Positions 8,428 to 18,364 are shown, counted from the stretch's first letter. The stretch is DNA of 64,000 nucleotides from Candidatus Methylobacter oryzae (GCF_003994235.2 NZ_RYFG02000113.1:1-64000); one strand, 5' to 3'. Numbers and translations: made by a program. The notes: generated by a model not told the origin, from the sequence alone.

Positions 8428-10908
8428 CTATAAAATAGTTGCTTCGACTTTACCGACCGGTTCGGTAGACAAGCCGAACTCCGAACTGTAATAACATTTA
8501 TCCAGGTAATACACGCCGTCATCAATTGGATGCACTGCTTCTTGATTGCACAGTTTTTCCCAAACATGAGGAAAAACGCTGACACTGAATTTTTGCGCCC
8601 GTCTTAAGCAATCATGGTAACGAGCGGAATCAAACGGCTTGGCTATACCACAAAGCTCGGTAACCAAATTTTCGCCCTGCCCATACGGCACGATGACCGA
8701 ATGCGTCGGTGCATCGATAGCTTTAAAGACATTACCGGCAGTCATAAACGATTGCTTTAACAGCATGTCTGCATTTTTGCCGTTGTTCAGATTATTTTCA
8801 CTGAGCAAATTCAGCAGGGTATCGCCCGTCCTTCCTACTTGTTTTTCGGTTAACGGATAAGCCATTTGGTCGGTGCGCTGATGAAAATAGAAGTCGAAAT
8901 ACCGAGTCATAATTTCCGGGTCTAATACGTCTTTTCCGTTTAAATCCCTGAATATGCGCTCGGCTTGTTTGCGACCCTCTTTTATATCGATAAGCCGGTC
9001 AAGATTTTCCTCAGCAGGATTAACGACATGCACCGTTGCTGTTGGTAACAGCCCATTTCTATTACACCTTCCGGCAGCTTGGGCTATCGAATCTAAACCG
9101 GCCAAAAAGCGGATGACGCTGGCAAGACTGATATCGACCCCAGCTTCAACCAACTGGGTGCTGAAACACAAAACCGGAAGCTTTTCTTTCAAGCGCCACT
9201 TGATTCGATCAAACAACTCATTACGATGCGCGGAACATTGGTTGGTGCTTAAATGAAACAAGCTGTCCTTATCGACTTTTCCCTTGCATTTAAGGTAAAG
9301 CGCTTGCGCCCAGTTTTTGGTGTTGACGATAACCAAACAACTGCCTTTTTCATCCAGCTCCGACAAAGCCAAATCCGCTATTTCATCTTCCGACCAGCCG
9401 CCGAGTTTGGTTTTATCGCTGATGTTCACGCGTTTTAATCGCGTAAATAACTCGTCGACATCATCAATCAATTCGTTTTCTTTGGGAATCAACAACTGGC
9501 CTTTTTCGGGAGCTTTCAACTTATCCAGCAAAGGTTGGGTTGCAGTACATAACACCGCAGTGGTCTTGGCATAAGCGCATAAAAAATTAAGTGCGTTACA
9601 AAATAAATGCGTGCAGTTAACCGGCAGGGTTTGGATTTCATCGAAAATCAACACGCTATTCGCTAATTGATGCAAACGCCGTACTCCGCGCGTTCCGCCG
9701 CTAAAAAGCGTTTCTAAAAACTGCACCATCGTAGTCATGACAATCGGAGCATCCCAATTTTCCGACGCCAGTTTACTGTGCCAGGTTTGGTCTTCGGGCT
9801 CTAAATTGGAGTGATGCTCGAGCACCCAAGAATACTCTTCACCGACCCGTTCGATAGCCTTGCGAACGGCTAAAGCATTTTGTTCGATAATCGATGTGTA
9901 GGGAATGATGTAGATGATGCGTTCCAAACCGTGTTTTTTGGCATGATGCAAGGCGTAGCGCAAGCTGGCGTAAGTTTTGCCGCCGCCTGTCGGCACGGTC
10001 AGCTTGTAAATGCCTTGCGGCCCTTGGCTTTTGCTTTTGCAACTCTCGGATATGTCGCGCCGTATCGCGTTAATCTCAAGGTTATCGTTTTCCGACTGCT
10101 GCTCGCTTAGAAAAAGCTCCAACCGGTTAACGGCAATATCCCACGACACGGGTTTATTCCGTTGCGCGGCTTGATGAGGATTTTCGAAGTCCGAGCTGTT
10201 AATGCGATCGGCATCAATCAGGCAACTAAATAAAAACCGCGTCCAAAAGCCGAAATAAAATTGTTTGATGGTGTTTGAAATGACTTGTTCGTGTTGCTTC
10301 GGTTGATCTAAACGCCAAAGCTGCTTGTACATGGCGGGAATTATTGCTGTGTCGGCTAGTTGCCTTGCCTTATCTAAAATTTTAGCGGCGGCTTTTTGCT
10401 TACATTCTGCTAAATGCGAGTCGTCATCCGGTTTTTCTATTCGCTTTTTAAAGCCATTAATTTCCGCTGGATTTATGCAGTCGGGTTTTAAGCAATCAAT
10501 CAAACCGCTATGATGCGAAACAATGCAAAGCGCTAGAATTTGGGCGCATAGCTTTCCTTCGCCATTTGCCCCCACTTGGCTCAACGCTTCCCAAATCCAT
10601 TGGGCGCCCGCTGTCGAGTGGTCTATTTTGCCTTTTGACGCAACAACCTCGACATCCGCATCCGCATCCATCAACCCGGTGCCGGTTTGTATATAGTCCT
10701 GAAAAGCCGTGCTGTATTTGCCGAAGTCATGTAAAAGCCCTATCAACTCGCCTGCTTCAGACGCATTAATTTTAGCCGCTAATTTTTTGCTGATTTCCGC
10801 CACTTCAAGCAAGTGGTCTTCTAATGGTTGAATTTCTTGGTCCGATGCCCGGACATGGGCGATATAAGCTTCGGCGGGCTGGTTTTCTATCATCGGTTCT
10901 GTTTCCAT
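8428..10908 (-). CDS. cas3: Cas3 helicase-nuclease (type I-C)
   Basis: This 826-aa effector is recruited by target-bound Cascade to nick and degrade foreign DNA. The N-terminal HD nuclease is intact: H32, H60-D61 (LLHDFGK), SHH at 131-133 and D232 (LIDAD). The SF2 helicase follows: Walker A TVPTGGGKT at about 304-312, the DEAD-type box DEIQ at 423-426, TAT at 455-457 and the motif VI arginines in GRCNRNG. I kept the first ATG; a second at codon 6 is possible. It is separated from cas5c by 626 bp with its own regulatory elements, so it may be transcribed separately. Confidence 0.96.
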   Translation of the reverse strand: METEPMIENQPAEAYIAHVRASDQEIQPLEDHLLEVAEISKKLAAKINASEAGELIGLLHDFGKYSTAFQDYIQTGTGLMDADADVEVVASKGKIDHSTAGAQWIWEALSQVGANGEGKLCAQILALCIVSHHSGLIDCLKPDCINPAEINGFKKRIEKPDDDSHLAECKQKAAAKILDKARQLADTAIIPAMYKQLWRLDQPKQHEQVISNTIKQFYFGFWTRFLFSCLIDADRINSSDFENPHQAAQRNKPVSWDIAVNRLELFLSEQQSENDNLEINAIRRDISESCKSKSQGPQGIYKLTVPTGGGKTYASLRYALHHAKKHGLERIIYIIPYTSIIEQNALAVRKAIERVGEEYSWVLEHHSNLEPEDQTWHSKLASENWDAPIVMTTMVQFLETLFSGGTRGVRRLHQLANSVLIFDEIQTLPVNCTHLFCNALNFLCAYAKTTAVLCTATQPLLDKLKAPEKGQLLIPKENELIDDVDELFTRLKRVNISDKTKLGGWSEDEIADLALSELDEKGSCLVIVNTKNWAQALYLKCKGKVDKDSLFHLSTNQCSAHRNELFDRIKWRLKEKLPVLCFSTQLVEAGVDISLASVIRFLAGLDSIAQAAGRCNRNGLLPTATVHVVNPAEENLDRLIDIKEGRKQAERIFRDLNGKDVLDPEIMTRYFDFYFHQRTDQMAYPLTEKQVGRTGDTLLNLLSENNLNNGKNADMLLKQSFMTAGNVFKAIDAPTHSVIVPYGQGENLVTELCGIAKPFDSARYHDCLRRAQKFSVSVFPHVWEKLCNQEAVHPIDDGVYYLDKCYYSSEFGLSTEPVGKVEATIL

Positions 10909-11051
10909 CAGATGCTTTGCACATTTTACTGAAGCTTTAATTCTAACGTTTATTATTACCCACCGGTTAAAAATAAAACAGGATCAGAAAAACTACATTA
11001 ATCCTGCTCTATAATTTCACTCATCAAGTTCACCCACATCCTTTTTATAAA

Positions 11052-11333
11052 ATGCCAAACTCAAAAACATACCTGAATGTCCCTTTTGCCCAAAAGGATG
11101 AAGCCAAAGCGCTGGGAGCAAGATGGGACGCTGTTAAAAAGAAATGGTTTGTCCCGGCCGGTAAGGACGTTGCGCTTTTTACCAGATGGCAAACCGAATC
11201 CGGTACGATGGAATCGCCAAGCCCGAAAGCATCATCTTCCAGTTCTTCGTCGACAACCGCCACCGGCGCAAAAACTCATGCGACAATCGAAAACTTTATT
11301 GCCTATAACGGCGATGCGCCGCCTTGGGATTAA
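11052..11333 (+). CDS. DUF5710 domain protein
   Basis: This 93-aa protein has a DUF5710-like module at about residues 6-38: YLNVPFAQKDEAKALGARWD followed by KKWFVP. Such modules occur in proteins linked to DNA processing and mobile elements, but their function is unknown to me. A serine-rich linker (about 59-67) leads to a short tail ending GDAPPWD. It is divergent from cas3 with 143 bp between them. A TATAAT at 11010-11015 could be its -10; no Shine-Dalgarno is obvious. Whether it belongs to the CRISPR locus or only borders it is open. Confidence 0.8.
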   Translation: MPNSKTYLNVPFAQKDEAKALGARWDAVKKKWFVPAGKDVALFTRWQTESGTMESPSPKASSSSSSSTTATGAKTHATIENFIAYNGDAPPWD

Positions 11334-11379
11334 TGCGGTTTCTGCACGATACCGGATAGACCAAGCCGCCGGTTACGGC

Positions 11380-12414
11380 TTAATCATCCTCGTCCGGGAT
11401 TTGTCCTCTAAGTTCCTCTGACAACAGCATCTGTCCGCCAGTCACGACCAACTGCTCGCCGGCACTAAGCCCGTTGCCGACAAAATAACCGCCGGCCGTT
11501 ACCGAATATTGATCGATAACGCGGCGGCTGAATTGTTCGTCCGCGTTTTTTATATATACAAAGGCTTGATCCATGTACCAGACTACGGCGGACTTCGGGA
11601 CAATAACGCCGTCCCGGCCTTCGTCTTGCTCCGGTATCCAGGCCACGACGCGCATGCCGGTCCTGATGCGGCTGCCGTCGGTTTCGAAAAAGTAGCTTTC
11701 GCCTTGTACGGTGGTGTCGGTTTGCGGGGCGATTGAGATTAGTTCGGCTTTGCCGGCTGTGCTGCGGTTGCCGGCGGCTTCGACGTCAATGCTGTGAATA
11801 TCGCTTGCCAACTGTTTGTTAACCGGCAAGGTGATATGCAATAGTCTCTTCTGGCCGGATAGGAAGCCGCTTAGCGGGTCGGAGCCTGTCGTTAATGCCC
11901 AGTCGGCCAGTTTTTTACCCCAGCTCAGCCGGGCCTCGTCAAGAATGGCCTTGCCTTGCACGCTGCTGGCATCGACTTGGGCTTTATCGGTTTGCCATTG
12001 CGCTTGCTGGATTTGCAAATTGTGTTTTGACGTTGCGCCTTCCCGGTACAAATCCTGCTGGCGCTTAATATTTTGCTCGGCCTGTTGAAACCTTGCCGCC
12101 GCACCGCCCCGTTCGGATAAGGTCACTAAGTAGCGATGCCGTAAGTCGACCAACGGCTGTATGTTGACTGCCTTGCCGTAGGCGGTAAATTCCGGATGAT
12201 GGCTGACCGGCGTCAGCGTTATCGTTTGCAAGCCCGACAGCGTCTGGGCTTTAGCGGACAATAAAACTGTTCCCAACGCTACGGTATTATTCGGGAGTTT
12301 GGCGGCCGGTTTATCGTCGTCATCCGCGAAAGCGGCGTTAATATTGAGAATAAATAAACAGGCGATTAAAAGAACTTTCATGGGAACAATAACAAAATGT
12401 AAGGATTTATTCAT
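11380..12414 (-). CDS. HlyD/CusB-type efflux periplasmic adaptor protein
   Basis: This 344-aa protein looks like the membrane-fusion subunit of an RND-type efflux system, bridging the inner-membrane pump and the outer-membrane channel. A signal peptide (hydrophobic about 12-30, ending NAAFA) is followed by an acidic stretch, a helical hairpin at about 100-160, and beta-barrel and membrane-proximal segments with the common GMRVVAWIP and GYFVGNGLSAGEQLVVTGG patterns. A second ATG at codon 12 would give a shorter signal peptide. No RND pump or TolC-like gene is next to it, so it is either an orphan or works with a partner elsewhere. Confidence 0.8.
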   Translation of the reverse strand: MNKSLHFVIVPMKVLLIACLFILNINAAFADDDDKPAAKLPNNTVALGTVLLSAKAQTLSGLQTITLTPVSHHPEFTAYGKAVNIQPLVDLRHRYLVTLSERGGAAARFQQAEQNIKRQQDLYREGATSKHNLQIQQAQWQTDKAQVDASSVQGKAILDEARLSWGKKLADWALTTGSDPLSGFLSGQKRLLHITLPVNKQLASDIHSIDVEAAGNRSTAGKAELISIAPQTDTTVQGESYFFETDGSRIRTGMRVVAWIPEQDEGRDGVIVPKSAVVWYMDQAFVYIKNADEQFSRRVIDQYSVTAGGYFVGNGLSAGEQLVVTGGQMLLSEELRGQIPDEDD

Positions 12415-12512
12415 GGTATAAGATTTCTATTCGGAAATGCATTTTTTTGTTGTTTTTAAAAATTTGCACGCTATCCTTAAAAAATAAACTAACTAACTCT
12501 ATAAGGATCATC

Positions 12513-12896
12513 ATGAGCGACTTACCGGATAACTTAAAGTACGCAAAAACCCACGAATGGGCCAAGGCTGAAGGCGATAATATCGTCCGTGTCGGTATAA
12601 CCGATTTTGCGCAGGAAGAATTAGGCGATTTGGTTTATATCGAGCTGCCTGAACCGGGCCGCAAAGTGGCTGCGCAAGAGCAATGCGCTGTCGTCGAATC
12701 GGTTAAAACCGCATCCGACTTGTTCAGCCCGGTGAGCGGCGAAGTGGTTGCAATCAACGAGTCGGTGATCGATACGCCCGAGCAGGTCAATGATGACGCC
12801 TACGGAACCTGGCTGTTTTGCATAAAAGTAGATAATTTGGCTGAACTGGACTCACTGATGGATGCCGCCGCTTATCAACAAATGATCGAGCAATAA
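12513..12896 (+). CDS. gcvH: Glycine cleavage system H protein
   Basis: This 127-aa lipoyl carrier shuttles the aminomethyl group between the P, T and L proteins of the glycine cleavage system. The lipoylated lysine is K65 in VVESVKTASDL, and the fold-specific GDLVYIELPEPGR precedes it. I chose the ATG at 12513 with AAGGA upstream rather than the longer open frame. No gcvP or gcvT is adjacent. The operon is probably monocistronic; an interspersed repeat follows the stop. Confidence 0.96.
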   Translation: MSDLPDNLKYAKTHEWAKAEGDNIVRVGITDFAQEELGDLVYIELPEPGRKVAAQEQCAVVESVKTASDLFSPVSGEVVAINESVIDTPEQVNDDAYGTWLFCIKVDNLAELDSLMDAAAYQQMIEQ

Positions 12897-12904
12897 TCCG
12901 GCTT

Positions 12905-12960
12905 TATACCCAGAGGGCATAAGTAGGATTTGAGCAGACACGCAGCTCAACTCAGCTTTA
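12905..12960. repeat. Interspersed palindromic repeat, copy A
   Basis: This roughly 55-bp unit begins TATACCCAGAGGGCATAAG and ends GCTCAACTCAGCTTTA. It contains the inner dyads CCC-GGG and TGAGCAG...CAGCTCA. It is one of seven copies that I could align in the window (others near 13391, 13445, 15465, 15518, 23467, 43137), here between gcvH and dgkA. Confidence 0.8.
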
Positions 12961-13033
12961 TCGTCCTTGTAAAAAAGCTGACACACAGCTGTGTAATATT
13001 TACTTTTTTAAACAACCCATAGTCGTAAAAGTA

Positions 13034-13393
13034 ATGGCAAACCAAAATGCAAAAGGCTTAAAACGCTTGATTAACGCGTGTTTTTTCTCTGTTGCCGGTT
13101 TTAAAGCAACCTGGACGCATGAAGAAGCATTCCGGCAGGAAGTTATCCTGTTTATAGTAGCAACTCCACTGGCGATCTGGCTGGGACAGACCACAATCGA
13201 AAAGCTGCTGTTAATCGGCAGTATTGTTTTAGTTATGCTGGTCGAATTATTAAATTCGGCCGTCGAGGCGGTCGTTGATAGAGTCGGTCTTGAACATCAT
13301 GAATTATCGGGCCGAGCCAAGGATATTGGCTCCGCTGCGGTTATGATGTCATTGGCTTGGGCAGCGGTCACCTGGGCATTAATTTTACTTTAA
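13034..13393 (+). CDS. dgkA: Diacylglycerol kinase (prokaryotic DgkA family)
   Basis: This 119-aa integral membrane enzyme phosphorylates diacylglycerol to phosphatidic acid with ATP in the inner membrane, recycling lipid from osmoregulated glucan and LPS modification. The signature ELLNSAVEAVVDRVG (71-85) is intact, as is the upstream glutamate in EEAFRQE. Three hydrophobic helices (about 37-50, 56-72, 98-118) match the family trimer fold. Length is standard. Repeats flank it on both sides. Confidence 0.96.
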   Translation: MANQNAKGLKRLINACFFSVAGFKATWTHEEAFRQEVILFIVATPLAIWLGQTTIEKLLLIGSIVLVMLVELLNSAVEAVVDRVGLEHHELSGRAKDIGSAAVMMSLAWAAVTWALILL

Positions 13394-13446
13394 CCCCAAG
13401 GGCATAAGTTTCATTTGAGCAGGCAAGCGGCTCAACTCAGCTTTAT
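13391..13446. repeat. Interspersed palindromic repeat, copy B
   Basis: The unit CCCCAAGGGCATAAGTTTCA...GCGGCTCAACTCAGCTTTA overlaps the dgkA stop codon region (TTTAA) and runs directly into copy C in the same orientation. Confidence 0.8.
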
Positions 13447-13498
13447 ACCCAAAGGGCATAAGTTTCGTTGAGCAGACCAGCTGCTCAACTCAGCTTTA
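13445..13498. repeat. Interspersed palindromic repeat, copy C
   Basis: This unit starts TATACCCAAAGGGCATAAG and ends CTGCTCAACTCAGCTTTA, a tandem partner of copy B. It lies upstream of the PfkB kinase gene, so it may influence the end of the dgkA transcript. Confidence 0.8.
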
Positions 13499-13561
13499 AC
13501 CGCGCCTGTGCCCGACAGGCTTGCGGCATATACACCATCCCTGGTAATTAAGAGGAACACA

Positions 13562-14497
13562 ATGAGTGCATTAATATGCGGATCTATGGCTTACGATACG
13601 ATCATGGTTTTCCATGATAAATTTAAGCATCACATTTTGCCGGAAAAAATTCATATCCTGAACGTATCGTTCCTGGTACCGGTCATGCGGCGCGAATACG
13701 GCGGCTGCGCGGGCAATATTGCCTACAACCTTAAATTGCTCGACGAAGAGCCGTTGATTATGGCGACAGTCGGCCATGATTTTGAGCCCTATTCCCAATG
13801 GCTGGCGCAAAACCAACTATCCAGTGAGTTTATCAGGATTCTGGACAACAGCTATACCGGTCAAGCCTACATCACGACCGATGAAGAAGCCAACCAGATT
13901 ACCGCTTTCCATCCCGGCGCAATGAATTTCTCGCATTTGAATTCAGTACCAACCGCCGATAAAAGAATCAGCATCGGCATCGTATCGCCCGACGGCAAGG
14001 AAGGTATGCAATTGCATGCGGAACAGTTCGCGGAGCTGGACATTCCTTTTATTTTCGATCCGGGCCAAGGCATGCCGATGTTCAATGGCGAAGAACTGGT
14101 CAAGTTTATCGATCAGGCAACCTGGATAACATTGAATGACTATGAATCCGAGCTGATGCAGGAGCGCACCGGCTTATCGCTGGAACAAATCGCCGAGCGC
14201 GTTGATGCGTTAATTATTACGCTGGGAGCTAAAGGTTCGCAGATATATGCCAACGGGGAATGCATCACTATCCCGGTCGCCAAACCCAAAGCCATACTCG
14301 ACCCGACCGGTTGCGGAGATGCCTATCGCGCCGGGCTCTTATACGGATTGATGAACGAGTTGGGCTGGGAAATTACCGGCAGGGTTGCTTCGTTAATGGG
14401 CGCGATAAAAATCGAAAACAACGGCACGCAAAATCATTCATTCGATCTCGATACCTTTAAAGAACGTTACCGCGAGAATTTCGGGTCTTCGTTTTAG
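13562..14497 (+). CDS. PfkB-family carbohydrate/nucleoside kinase
   Basis: This 311-aa ribokinase-fold kinase has an N-terminal substrate region with GGCAGNIAYNLKLL (47-60) and the PfkB C-terminal signature DPTGCGDAYRAG (247-258), with D253 as the catalytic base. The sequence style recalls prokaryotic adenosine-kinase-like members, but the substrate cannot be read from the sequence. I chose the ATG at 13562, preceded by AGAGGA, over an upstream open frame that is repeat-derived. Confidence 0.9.
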   Translation: MSALICGSMAYDTIMVFHDKFKHHILPEKIHILNVSFLVPVMRREYGGCAGNIAYNLKLLDEEPLIMATVGHDFEPYSQWLAQNQLSSEFIRILDNSYTGQAYITTDEEANQITAFHPGAMNFSHLNSVPTADKRISIGIVSPDGKEGMQLHAEQFAELDIPFIFDPGQGMPMFNGEELVKFIDQATWITLNDYESELMQERTGLSLEQIAERVDALIITLGAKGSQIYANGECITIPVAKPKAILDPTGCGDAYRAGLLYGLMNELGWEITGRVASLMGAIKIENNGTQNHSFDLDTFKERYRENFGSSF

Positions 14498-14676
14498 TTG
14501 TTTCTAATATAATGGAACACGGATGCCACGGATTTAACTGATAAACGAATAAGTCCCTATAAATTCCGTTTAATCAGCGTCGCCTTGATTACAGAGAAGC
14601 TGTGCTTGCAGCCGGCGTCTACTTTTGGCATCCGCGTCACTTTATTCATCCACTCACACTCACCAACAAGCTAGTC

Positions 14677-15477
14677 ATGTTAAAACACACCCAAGAGCTA
14701 TTAGACATCATGTCGCGCCTGCGCCACCCGCAAGAAGGCTGCGCCTGGGATCTTAAACAGGACTTCACCAGTCTAGTTCCTTACTTGATCGAGGAAGCCT
14801 ACGAGGTCGCCGATGCGATTGAACGCAACGACCTGGATGATTTGCGCTCGGAGCTGGGCGATTTACTGCTACAAGTGGTCTTTCATTCCCAAATCGCCAA
14901 CGAGCGGGGACTGTTCAACTTTGAGCAAGTTTCGGAAGGCATTTGCAACAAACTGATCCGCCGCCATCCGCATGTTTTTGCCGGTGCTGTTTTCAATACC
15001 GATGAAGAACGCCAACAGGCCTGGGAACGGGAAAAAGCCATCGAACGGCAGGCGAAGAGCAAGGCGGATGAGCCTAAAAGCGTGTTATCCGGAGTAGCCC
15101 GCAATCTTCCGGCATTGATCGAGTGCGAAAAAATACAAGACCGCGCCGCCAATCACGGTTTTGATTGGCCGGATGCGTTGCCGGTTTTCGACAAAGTGTT
15201 GGAAGAACTGAATGAGGTCAAAGAAGCCTGGCAATCGGGGGACCAAGCCCATATTCAAGAAGAAATCGGCGATTTATTGCTGGTTGCCGTTAATCTGGCT
15301 CGCCATTTAAACGTCAATGCCGAAGTCGCATTGAAAGAAAGCACTAAAAAATTCTCCAGGCGTTTTCAGCATATCGAACAACAGGTTAAAGCGTCGGGCC
15401 TGAACCTGAAAGACTGCGACTTGGCCGAACTCGATGCTTTATGGGATCAGGCTAAACAGGCGTTAAAGCTGAGTTGA
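14677..15477 (+). CDS. mazG: Nucleoside triphosphate pyrophosphohydrolase MazG
   Basis: This 266-aa house-cleaning enzyme hydrolyses NTPs to NMP and pyrophosphate and affects (p)ppGpp levels in E. coli. It has two MazG domains: the first with EEAYEVADAIE and ELGDLLLQ (about 39-70), the second with LEELNEVKEAW and EEIGDLLL (about 170-210). The ATG at 14677 gives the family start (ELLDIMSRLRHP). The last codons and the stop (LKLS, TGA) lie inside copy D of the interspersed repeat, so the extreme C-terminus was shaped by that element. Confidence 0.95.
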   Translation: MLKHTQELLDIMSRLRHPQEGCAWDLKQDFTSLVPYLIEEAYEVADAIERNDLDDLRSELGDLLLQVVFHSQIANERGLFNFEQVSEGICNKLIRRHPHVFAGAVFNTDEERQQAWEREKAIERQAKSKADEPKSVLSGVARNLPALIECEKIQDRAANHGFDWPDALPVFDKVLEELNEVKEAWQSGDQAHIQEEIGDLLLVAVNLARHLNVNAEVALKESTKKFSRRFQHIEQQVKASGLNLKDCDLAELDALWDQAKQALKLS

Positions 15478-15518
15478 GCAGCTGGTCTGCTCAACGAAAC
15501 TTATGCCCTTTGGGTATA
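15465..15518. repeat. Interspersed palindromic repeat, copy D
   Basis: This unit, inverted relative to copies A-C, starts AAAGCTGAGTTGAGCAGC and ends TATGCCCTTTGGGTATA. It overlaps the last four codons and stop of mazG and joins copy E in tandem. Confidence 0.85.
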
Positions 15519-15572
15519 AAGCTGAGTTGAGCAGCTTGCCTGCTCAAATAAAACTTATGCCCTTTGAGTACA
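15518..15572. repeat. Interspersed palindromic repeat, copy E
   Basis: This tandem unit starts AAAGCTGAGTTGAGCAGCTT and ends CTTATGCCCTTTGAGTACAA. It fills the convergent gap between mazG and the chemoreceptor gene together with copy D and may act as a bidirectional transcript end. Confidence 0.8.
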
Positions 15573-15625
15573 AAACATAAAGGGAAACCGGCCGGCGGTT
15601 ACCCTTTGCCTCTCTTGCTACATCG

Positions 15626-18364
15626 TTAAAACTCTTCCCACTCGTCATTGGCAACCGGCTTTGATTTTACTACCGCAAAGCTTTTAACCGGTACTGTCTT
15701 CTGTTGATGTGGGGGCGGTAAATTTAAAGAGCCGCTACCTTTAACTGCCGCTTCCTTCGAAGACATATTGCTGGCGCCACTCTGTCCAAAGTTAAAGTAA
15801 GACACGGTGAATGCTAGGTTTTGTGTTTGTTCTTCCAGCGATTCTGCTGCGGCCGCGGCTTGCTCTACCAACGCGGCGTTTTGTTGAGTGACGTCGTCCA
15901 TTTGCGCGATGGCCTGATTAACCTGCTCGATACCGGAAGTTTGTTCCACCGACGCCGAGCTGATCTCGGACATGATCACAGTTACGCTACGAATCGCGCT
16001 AACAATTTCTTCCATGGTCTTTCCGGCTTGGGCAACCAGCTTGGAACCTTCCTCAACCTTTTCTACCGAATCGCCGATCAGGCCCTTGATTTCGGCGGCG
16101 GCAGCCGCCGCGCGCTGGGCAAGATTACGCACTTCCACGGCCACCACCGCAAAGCCTCGGCCTTGTTCGCCTGCACGCGCCGCCTCTACGGCGGCATTCA
16201 GCGCAAGAATATTGGTTTGAAAAGCAATACTGTCGATCACGGAAATAATATCGACAACCTTACGCGAAGATTCGTTAATCTCTTCCATCGTCGATACAAC
16301 CTGGCCAACTACCTTGACCCCTTTGCCGGCAATATCCGTTGCGCCAACCGCAAGTCGATTGGCATGTTTAGCATTTTGGCTATTGGCTTGCACGGTAGAA
16401 GTCAACTCTTCCATACTGGCGGCCGTTTCTTCCAGAGAGGCTGCCTGCTCTTCGGTACGATGCGATAAGTCATTGTTGCCTGCTGCAATCTCTTTTGCGG
16501 CAGTATTTATCGTTTCCGAAGCCTCATGGATCCGGCCGACGATCTCTTTCAATTTTTCTACCGTGGAATTGGAATCATGTTTAAGCTGACCAAAAGTGCC
16601 GGAATAACTATTAGAGATGGTTTCGGTCAAATCTCCTTGGGACAATGCGCCCAGTACGCGCACCACTTCATTCAAGCCGGTGGAGCTAATCTCCATCAGT
16701 TCATTAACGCCATCCGCCAATTCCAGAAAAAAGCCCTCTTTATCCTCTTTGCCAATACGCTGGTTAAAATCGCCTAATACCGCTCCGCTGACCACTCTGG
16801 CAATTTCCTGTTCGATAGCCACCTCGGCAGTTCGATCTTTCCATTCCATCACGGTACCGATTCGATGGCCTTCTTCGTTAATGATCGCATTGGCTGTCAA
16901 ATGAAAAATACAGCTCCCAACACGAATCTCGCTACGAAAAGTCGAAGTCAAATTGGCCAACAATTGCTTCTGGTGGGCAGGATTCTTGTGAAAAGCATCC
17001 ATATTCGTTCCCAACAATTTACCGGCATCGAATTTAGGCAAAGCCTTGCGGATGTCGGATTCGGCGTGTTGCACCATAGCGAGTACAGCCGGATTCATAT
17101 AAACAATGTTGCGCTCGTTATCGGCTATCATTACGTTAGAGCTGATTCTATCGAGGGCAATTTTGGCGCGCATGAATTTGTCACGGTCATAGTGCTCTTT
17201 AGTAATGCGAGCCAGTAATTGTTGTTGCATGACATTCATGGAGCGGAACAAATTACCCAGCTCATCTTTTTGCGAAAGATCGATACTGGAACTTAAATCA
17301 CCCTCTGCAATGGCGCCCGCCACCTGCTGAAGCGTATTAAGCGAACGCAAAATGCCCCTGCTGATGAAGAAGGTCAATGCGACAGTCACCAACAGCGACA
17401 GGCCTGTCAGTATGGAAAAGAATACTGCCACGCGTTGGGCGTCAATCTCGAGCTTATCCGCTGCACCGAGAAGATCGCCAGCAAGTTTATTTTCGACTTC
17501 CTTGATCAAGTCAATTTTCTCGGTCACTGTTTTAAACCAGTAAACCGGATCAATACCAAGCCCCGTTTCATTGCCTTTGTCCATCGCAACTTTTTTTATT
17601 CTGGCCACTTCATCGACGGCCGGCCCTGATACTTTCGCCTTATAAAATTCTTTTTGGCTATCCAACGCGTAGGCGAAAAAGAGATCGGTATAGACATCCT
17701 GAGCGGAGATGTTTCTCAAAAACCGGCTCTGGGTATCAGGGGTAAAACGGTCTGCGACAAATACCGTAGACAGCAAGGCTCGCTCTATGCCGACACGCTC
17801 CTTGGCTTTTAACAAGCTTGCATATGAAGAAGCCAAACGCGAGATTTCACTGTGACTGCTGAGCGTGGAAACTTGGGCGGGAATATCAAGAAGAGAGCCT
17901 ATGGTTTTAGTGTAATAAGCGCTCGATTGCGTAGCGTCGATGCCGAGAGAGCTGACCATGCCACGCTTGACGCCAAGCTCTCCCAGATTACCCACAGCGG
18001 TATCCAGCAGGCTTTTCAGTCCATTGTTATAACTGCCGGCGTCAAAGCTTTTGAGCGTAGTTTGAAGCGTTTCAACGGCTTTATCTGTTTTCGTGCGTTG
18101 GGCCGGTAGCTCGGAAGTGAACTTAGCACCGCTACTACTGATGAAAGAAGCACTCATGCCGCGTTCTTTCTGCATTTCATGGGTCAATGCGCCAATCTTG
18201 ACCGAAACATCAACCAGCGATTCCAGCTTAACCATTTCTTTTGAAAGCGACAGCTTTTCAAGAACGCCGGTTCCGGCAAAATAAAGTAGAGCAAGAGCCG
18301 GAATCGCCGCCATCAGGATTAACTTTGACCTTAGACTCGACGTAAAAGCAATGTTGTTTGACAT
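15626..18364 (-). CDS. Methyl-accepting chemotaxis protein with NIT-like sensor and PAS domains
   Basis: This 912-aa transmembrane chemoreceptor has a TM near 18-36, a helical periplasmic region to about 315 with [16 protein letters not shown], typical of nitrate/nitrite-sensing (NIT) domains, a second TM and HAMP (about 315-380), a PAS domain (about 400-530), then the signalling domain with the conserved hairpin tip [20 protein letters not shown]. It ends EWEEF, an xWxxF pentapeptide of the kind that tethers CheR/CheB. I chose the ATG at 18364 (AAGGAG upstream) rather than a GTG four codons earlier. No che genes are adjacent. Confidence 0.92.
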   Translation of the reverse strand: MSNNIAFTSSLRSKLILMAAIPALALLYFAGTGVLEKLSLSKEMVKLESLVDVSVKIGALTHEMQKERGMSASFISSSGAKFTSELPAQRTKTDKAVETLQTTLKSFDAGSYNNGLKSLLDTAVGNLGELGVKRGMVSSLGIDATQSSAYYTKTIGSLLDIPAQVSTLSSHSEISRLASSYASLLKAKERVGIERALLSTVFVADRFTPDTQSRFLRNISAQDVYTDLFFAYALDSQKEFYKAKVSGPAVDEVARIKKVAMDKGNETGLGIDPVYWFKTVTEKIDLIKEVENKLAGDLLGAADKLEIDAQRVAVFFSILTGLSLLVTVALTFFISRGILRSLNTLQQVAGAIAEGDLSSSIDLSQKDELGNLFRSMNVMQQQLLARITKEHYDRDKFMRAKIALDRISSNVMIADNERNIVYMNPAVLAMVQHAESDIRKALPKFDAGKLLGTNMDAFHKNPAHQKQLLANLTSTFRSEIRVGSCIFHLTANAIINEEGHRIGTVMEWKDRTAEVAIEQEIARVVSGAVLGDFNQRIGKEDKEGFFLELADGVNELMEISSTGLNEVVRVLGALSQGDLTETISNSYSGTFGQLKHDSNSTVEKLKEIVGRIHEASETINTAAKEIAAGNNDLSHRTEEQAASLEETAASMEELTSTVQANSQNAKHANRLAVGATDIAGKGVKVVGQVVSTMEEINESSRKVVDIISVIDSIAFQTNILALNAAVEAARAGEQGRGFAVVAVEVRNLAQRAAAAAAEIKGLIGDSVEKVEEGSKLVAQAGKTMEEIVSAIRSVTVIMSEISSASVEQTSGIEQVNQAIAQMDDVTQQNAALVEQAAAAAESLEEQTQNLAFTVSYFNFGQSGASNMSSKEAAVKGSGSLNLPPPHQQKTVPVKSFAVVKSKPVANDEWEEF

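Noticed and set aside
10987-11015. Full promoter for the DUF5710 gene
   Set aside because: TATAAT is present at 11010-11015 but no acceptable -35 lies at the right distance.
14498-14676. Possible MITE before mazG (CACGGATGCCACGGAT arms)
   Set aside because: The inverted partner near 14620-14645 matches over too few bases to define an element.
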